Shown in pieces: positions 5,045-8,353 of a stretch of 8,353 bases of DNA. Numbering within the stretch: position 1 is the first letter of the stretch; each line of letters starts with the position of its first letter. Position numbers and translations under genes: made by a program. This DNA is from an uncultured bacterium (lineage in GTDB: Bacteria; Bdellovibrionota_C; UBA2361; SZUA-149; CALKYB01), in the NCBI GenBank assembly GCA_938003565.1, contig CALKYB010000161.1:1-8353 (forward strand). Direction: 5' to 3'. The notes under the pieces were generated by a model. The model did no database searches. It was not told where the DNA came from and worked only from the letters and a program-made list of their open reading frames with translations.

Positions 5045-6550
5045 ATGTATGTCTATAAACCGAAAGGTTTAAATCGAAGATCTAAATCTCTTAAGGGGAA
5101 TAGAAGTGTTAGCCGCAGGACTCACACCAAATCTCCAACTAGATTTACGCCTACCCTCAAACTTCCTGGAGTAGCTTCCAGAGACTCACGTTTCTTAGGT
5201 TTCTTTTCTCCCCAGCTAGCTCTTGTGATTGCAGTTGGTGGTTTATCCGGGCTTTTGTTTGATTCTTCTGACACGCAGAAACAAGAGCCATCTGTTGTTA
5301 AGGCCTCTTTTGAGAAGAGTGCTACTTTTGGAAAGATTGACACAGTCACTCCCTCTAAAAGTTCTGCAGTGAAGCTTGGGCGTCTAAAGGATAAAATTGT
5401 AAAGCCAAAGAAGGTAGCAAAATCAACCGAATCTCCTAAAATTACTAAGGTGCGACCAAAGCTGCAATTCCTAGAGTCTGGATTGCCGAAGCTAGACAAG
5501 TCTTTTTTTCGCGAGGCTGGTTTTGCCAAAGTCAACCAAATGCACGCTGGAAAAAAAATTGAGCTTACAATTGATAAGAGACTTCAGGATGCCGCGACTA
5601 AGCTACTGAACCGCTATCAAGTAAAGAATGGTGCCATTGTCGCGATAGAGCCTTCAACAGGTAAGATCAAAGCCTTGGCTAGTCGAAGTGTTACTGAGAA
5701 GAAGGAACTACCCCTTGCCCTTCGTTCCGGGTTTCCAGCAGCGTCTCTTTTTAAGATAGTAACGGGTGCAGCTGCAATCGAAGAGTCAGGGCTTAGCGGT
5801 CGAAGTGAAATCAAATATCGTGGTGGAGATTATTCTTTAAACAAGTCAAACTATAAGCCGGACACTGAAACTGATACACGGAAAATGAAACTAGACGACG
5901 CCATGGGGCGTTCGGTGAACCCTGTTTTTGCGCGTGTAGCTTTAAAGAATCTCAATAGTGATATATTGGGAGACTATGCAAAGCGGTTTGGTTTTATGGA
6001 AAGTTTCACAGAAGAGTTGCCAGTTGAGAGTAGCGGCTTCGGGGAAATTAAGGATGACTTTGAACTTGCTCGTACGGCTGCTGGTTTCGGAGACGTTAGC
6101 ATTAGCCCTCTACATGCAGCACTGCTCTCGGCGACCATTGCGAATGACGGTGTGATGATGAAGCCATATCTGGTTGAATCAATCGCGAGTAAAGAGGGTG
6201 AGGACTTATATAATGCTCAAACTCAACCCTGGGGGCGGGTGCTCTTGTCTTCAACTGCGCGTGAGTTGAATGACATGATGCTAAAAACTTCTACCTCGGG
6301 GACTAGTAAAAAACAGTTTCGTCGTTGGAGAAAAACAGCTCTTAAAAATGTGAAGGTGGCTGCAAAGACAGGAACCTTAAGTGGTAAAAATCCACGAGGA
6401 CGATATTTATGGTTTACAGGAAGTGCTCCTGCTGACCAGCCCGATCTTTCAGTTGCTGTATTGGTTGTTGACTCTGGTGGTGGAAAAATTGGAAGCTCTG
6501 CGCTAGCTAGGTTGTTTTTTGAAGAGTATTTTTCTGAGAAAACCTTATGA
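5045..6550 (+). CDS. Membrane-anchored penicillin-binding transpeptidase (short class-B-like PBP)
   Basis: A D,D-transpeptidase predicted to cross-link peptidoglycan in the periplasm. In the 501-residue product a basic, Arg/Lys-rich cytoplasmic segment (about 1-50) leads to one membrane segment (about 53-72, FFSPQLALVIAVGGLSGLLF). A Lys/Ser/Pro-rich linker (about 75-150) and the penicillin-binding domain from about 172 follow. All three active-site motifs are present: SLFK (S234, K237), SVN (290-292) and KTG (441-443). No glycosyltransferase domain and no recognisable PBP dimerisation domain precede it, so it is smaller than PBP2/PBP3. The ATG at 5045 has GGAG 7 nt upstream and a natural cytoplasmic start. 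In-frame TTG 5015 (with AGAGGAG) and ATG 4958 would add 10 or 29 residues. It overlaps the next gene by ATGA. Its place after amgK-murU suits a wall-growth role; its exact function (elongation, division or special) is not visible. Confidence 0.85.
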   Translation: MYVYKPKGLNRRSKSLKGNRSVSRRTHTKSPTRFTPTLKLPGVASRDSRFLGFFSPQLALVIAVGGLSGLLFDSSDTQKQEPSVVKASFEKSATFGKIDTVTPSKSSAVKLGRLKDKIVKPKKVAKSTESPKITKVRPKLQFLESGLPKLDKSFFREAGFAKVNQMHAGKKIELTIDKRLQDAATKLLNRYQVKNGAIVAIEPSTGKIKALASRSVTEKKELPLALRSGFPAASLFKIVTGAAAIEESGLSGRSEIKYRGGDYSLNKSNYKPDTETDTRKMKLDDAMGRSVNPVFARVALKNLNSDILGDYAKRFGFMESFTEELPVESSGFGEIKDDFELARTAAGFGDVSISPLHAALLSATIANDGVMMKPYLVESIASKEGEDLYNAQTQPWGRVLLSSTARELNDMMLKTSTSGTSKKQFRRWRKTALKNVKVAAKTGTLSGKNPRGRYLWFTGSAPADQPDLSVAVLVVDSGGGKIGSSALARLFFEEYFSEKTL

Positions 6551-6765
6551 TTAAAAAACATTACTTTGCCTTCCCGTTGATTTTCTTATGCCTTGGCTTT
6601 TATAGTTCCGATGAGCCCGTCACAGAGTTTCTTGATGTCTCACCGCTTGTAGAAAAATCTTCAGCTTCAAATAGTAGTTTTGAAGAAGTGGTTTACTTTT
6701 TGCCGGGCATAGCGATCTCTTTGCTCGATGGTTCCGAGGATGATTCTGGTTGGTTTCAGCATTAG
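6547..6765 (+). CDS. Small predicted exported protein, unrecognised
   Basis: A 72-residue protein that I do not recognise. It begins with MIKKH and a hydrophobic stretch (about 6-19), as in a signal peptide or single membrane anchor. There is a cysteine at 15, but the preceding residues (IFL) do not make a normal lipobox. The remainder is acidic and serine-rich, with a second moderately hydrophobic segment (about 48-60, with FLPGIAISLL) and an acidic tail ending in GWFQH. The ATG overlaps the transpeptidase stop (ATGA at 6547-6550), which points to translational coupling and a shared role at the envelope. It has no strong ribosome binding site of its own. The coupling and the N-terminus make a real gene likely, but without known relatives this is inference. 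Confidence 0.6.
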   Translation: MIKKHYFAFPLIFLCLGFYSSDEPVTEFLDVSPLVEKSSASNSSFEEVVYFLPGIAISLLDGSEDDSGWFQH

Positions 6766-6788
6766 CCTAGCTGCTATCTATACCTGGT

Positions 6789-6815
6789 CTTAGGATGGAG
6801 ATTTGCTCTTCTAAG
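6789..6815 (+). terminator. Imperfect stem-loop after the transpeptidase operon, possible weak terminator
   Basis: CTTAG (6789-6793) pairs with CTAAG (6811-6815), and inside it GGAG (6797-6800) pairs with CTCT (6806-6809, one G-U) around ATTTG. Only a late TTTT (6824-6827) follows. It overlaps the candidate psd -35, so the two assignments compete. Confidence 0.2.
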
Positions 6816-6824
6816 TGATATGAT
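6796..6824 (+). promoter_or_regulatory. Candidate promoter for psd-hemC
   Basis: TGGAGA (6796-6801, 4 of 6 to TTGACA), a 17-bp spacer, then TATGAT (6819-6824, 5 of 6 to TATAAT). Transcription would start near 6831, about 30 nt before the psd TTG. Confidence 0.35.
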
Positions 6825-6826
6825 TT

Positions 6827-6848
6827 TGGAGTTTAGTATTCAACTCCA
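6827..6848 (+). promoter_or_regulatory. Stem-loop in the psd leader
   Basis: TGGAGTT (6827-6833) and AACTCCA (6842-6848) form seven perfect pairs with an 8-nt loop. The only GGAG near psd is locked in this stem, and it is too far (29 nt) from the TTG at 6861 to serve it directly. The hairpin ends 12 nt before the start codon. Confidence 0.35.
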
Positions 6849-6860
6849 TAGAATTCAATC

Positions 6861-7721
6861 TTGAACATAGTTATCAAAATATTAAGCTTGGTTCCTAAGA
6901 ACCTCATTAGTGCTTGTACCGGTTTGTTTGCCGAGGCGAAGCTTCCTCGATTTTTATTGGCTCCAATAATAAATGCCTATGTTTCGTTTTATAAAGTGGA
7001 CTTGAGTGAAGTCAAGAATTCTTTGGAGGACTTCAATAGTCTTTCTGATTTTTTTGTGCGTGATTTGAAAGATGGATGCCGTCCGCTAGACAGTGATTTT
7101 TGTTCACCAGCTGATGGTTCGTTAGTAGTCATGGAAGATTTTTCCGCAGACTCATTAATTCAGGCTAAAGGAAGTTCTTATAGTTTGGTTGATTTCTTAG
7201 TTTCAGAAGATCTTGCTCAATCTTACATCAATGGAATTTGTGCTAATATTTATCTCTCCCCTAAAGATTATCACAATGTTCACATGCCAATTTCAGCCTC
7301 TATCAAAAAAGCTGTTCTTGTTCCCGGAGCCCTGTGGCCAGTAAACAACTGGTCTGTTAGGAACATACCATCCCTTTTTGCGATCAACGAAAGGATTATT
7401 TTGGAGTGTGAGGCGGAGAATGGTGAATTTGTATTGGTGTTGGTAGGGGCCACTAATGTCGGATCGATTCGACTGGAGTTTAGCTCTATGCGTGGCAACG
7501 CTTCTTTAACTGATCGCAGCAAACGATCAAAAATTGAAGTGGAGCAATACGATGATTTAACCTTGGAAAAGGGAGCAAAGTTAGGCTCTTTTTACCTAGG
7601 CTCAACTGTTATTCTTCTTTTTAAGGAGAAGTGCTTTACGCCGCTTATCACTACTTTACCAATGCCTTTGAAGTATGGAAGTAAGATAGGAGAGTTTTCA
7701 TCCTCTGGATTGAAAACCTAA
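6861..7721 (+). CDS. psd: Phosphatidylserine decarboxylase proenzyme (pyruvoyl-dependent)
   Basis: It decarboxylates phosphatidylserine to phosphatidylethanolamine at the inner membrane. The 286-residue proenzyme would cleave itself within LGST (246-249), turning S248 into the pyruvoyl group and giving a large beta and a small alpha chain. The other members of the catalytic triad are visible: D85 in SPADGS and H141 in DYHNVHMP. The H-to-S distance of 107 residues equals that in E. coli Psd (H147, S254). PVNNWSVRNIPSLFAINER is also typical. The N-terminus KILSLVPKNLIS matches the usual start of type-I enzymes, so the protein is complete though shorter than the 322 residues of E. coli. Translation must begin at TTG 6861, because TAG (6849-6851) is in frame just upstream; no proper ribosome binding site is seen. 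No pssA gene is in the window. hemC follows after 5 nt. Confidence 0.93.
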   Translation: MNIVIKILSLVPKNLISACTGLFAEAKLPRFLLAPIINAYVSFYKVDLSEVKNSLEDFNSLSDFFVRDLKDGCRPLDSDFCSPADGSLVVMEDFSADSLIQAKGSSYSLVDFLVSEDLAQSYINGICANIYLSPKDYHNVHMPISASIKKAVLVPGALWPVNNWSVRNIPSLFAINERIILECEAENGEFVLVLVGATNVGSIRLEFSSMRGNASLTDRSKRSKIEVEQYDDLTLEKGAKLGSFYLGSTVILLFKEKCFTPLITTLPMPLKYGSKIGEFSSSGLKT

Positions 7722-7726
7722 AAACT

Positions 7727-8353
7727 ATGGTTTCCAGCGAAAAATTAATTGTTGGCCTTAGAGGTAGTAATCTTTCTATGACACAAGGGCGGCTCTTTTC
7801 TGATTTGTTAAGAGACCAGTTTGCCACTGAGCTGAGATTTATAAAAACTTCCGGAGACACTAAATCAGAAAATTTTGGCAAGGAATCAGCTCTTCGAGAT
7901 AAGGTTGATTGGATCAAGGAAATTGAGGAGTCTTTGGTAGATGGTAAGATTGATGCCGCGCTTCATTCAGCAAAAGATGTACCAGTTGAAGTTGACTCCT
8001 CAACTGAGCTAGTTCCACTACCTGATCCAGCTTCACGATTTGATGTTTTAGTATCCTCTTCTAAGGTAGCTACACTCGCAGATCTTCCCAAAAATGCTTC
8101 CATTGGGACTGCTAGTGAACGCAGATCATCTCAATTGCTGGCCCTAAATCCAGAGTTTAAAATTGTAGAAGTTCGTGGGAACGTGGAGACGAGATTAGGC
8201 TATCTAGAGACAAAGAATCTAGATGCTGTGGTTTTAGCCGAAGCCGGATTAAATCGCTTAGGCCTCTCACCTGCAAATACCATTAGATTGGAGCCCCCGG
8301 TGTTTATTCCTGCGATTAATCAGGGAATTCTAGTGGTTCAGGTTCGAAAAGAA
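7727..8353 (+). CDS. hemC: Porphobilinogen deaminase (hydroxymethylbilane synthase), 3' partial
   Basis: HemC joins four porphobilinogen units into hydroxymethylbilane in the cytoplasm, on the way to haem and other tetrapyrroles. The frame is open to the right edge, giving 209 residues of about 310. Visible family motifs: LRGSNLS (11-17), TSGD (41-44), KEIEESLVDGKID (64-76), HSAKDVPVE (80-88, with K83 and D84 as in E. coli), ASERRSSQLLAL (129-140, R132/R133 binding the dipyrromethane cofactor), VRGNVETRL (149-157) and AEAGLNRLGL (171-180). The cofactor-attachment cysteine lies beyond the edge. The glycine-rich GGKGLF loop is replaced by LRDKVDW (56-62), and the PAVGQGALG motif reads PAINQGILV (195-203), so it is a divergent member. 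The ATG at 7727 is the first ATG/GTG/TTG after an in-frame TAA at 7682. With 5 nt to the psd stop and no clear ribosome binding site, translational coupling to psd is likely. Confidence 0.88.
   Translation, partial: MVSSEKLIVGLRGSNLSMTQGRLFSDLLRDQFATELRFIKTSGDTKSENFGKESALRDKVDWIKEIEESLVDGKIDAALHSAKDVPVEVDSSTELVPLPDPASRFDVLVSSSKVATLADLPKNASIGTASERRSSQLLALNPEFKIVEVRGNVETRLGYLETKNLDAVVLAEAGLNRLGLSPANTIRLEPPVFIPAINQGILVVQVRKE

Noticed and set aside
5122..5535. Open frame on the minus strand opposite the transpeptidase linker
   Set aside because: The low-complexity Lys/Ser linker produces it; no signal of an independent gene was seen.
5551..5558. Run of eight A in the transpeptidase gene as programmed frameshifting
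   Set aside because: The zero frame continues through a full catalytic domain, and no stop or stimulatory structure suggests recoding.
7651..7917. Minus-strand open frame across the psd-hemC junction
   Set aside because: It overlaps two well-supported plus-strand genes and shows no family motif.

Overview
The window is protein-coding DNA of moderate, slightly AT-leaning composition from a Gram-negative, heterotrophic bacterium. The evidence is a fused FadB/FadJ-type beta-oxidation protein, a peptidoglycan-recycling pair of the AmgK/MurU type, a membrane-anchored penicillin-binding transpeptidase, a pyruvoyl-type phosphatidylserine decarboxylase and HemC. This set fits Proteobacteria in the broad sense, including former deltaproteobacterial lineages; the sequence alone does not fix a finer placement. 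Non-ATG starts are common: murU and psd both start at TTG, each forced by an in-frame stop just upstream. I see no tRNA, rRNA, insertion sequence, CRISPR array, prophage or attachment site.

Layout. At 1-1811 (+) lies the 3' part of a fadB/fadJ-like gene, cut by the left edge. It converges on rsmI (1886-2635, -), a 16S rRNA 2'-O-methyltransferase that appears to lack its C-terminal helical domain. The space between rsmI and amgK (2636-2797) holds a good promoter for rsmI, a 12-bp palindrome at its predicted transcription start, and two back-to-back hairpins followed by a T-run in front of amgK. Then come amgK (2798-3934, +) and murU (3952-4695, +), the two-step salvage of N-acetylmuramate to UDP-MurNAc. 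A very stable hairpin sits inside the last codons of amgK.

After a promoter (4731-4759) and a leader of about 280 nt with predicted structure comes a penicillin-binding transpeptidase gene (5045-6550, +). It overlaps by ATGA a small unrecognised exported-protein gene (6547-6765, +). A further intergenic stretch with a promoter and hairpin leads to psd (6861-7721, +) and, 5 nt later, hemC (7727 to beyond the right edge, +).

How it fits together. amgK-murU recycles wall sugar into precursor, and the transpeptidase downstream cross-links peptidoglycan, so the centre of the window has a cell-wall theme. psd supplies phosphatidylethanolamine and hemC makes the tetrapyrrole precursor; they share a transcript by spacing rather than by obvious pathway. 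The least explained parts are the structured leaders before amgK and before the transpeptidase, the hairpin at the amgK/murU junction, the small exported protein, and a short motif (TAGCYTAR) found at the 3' ends of four of the genes.
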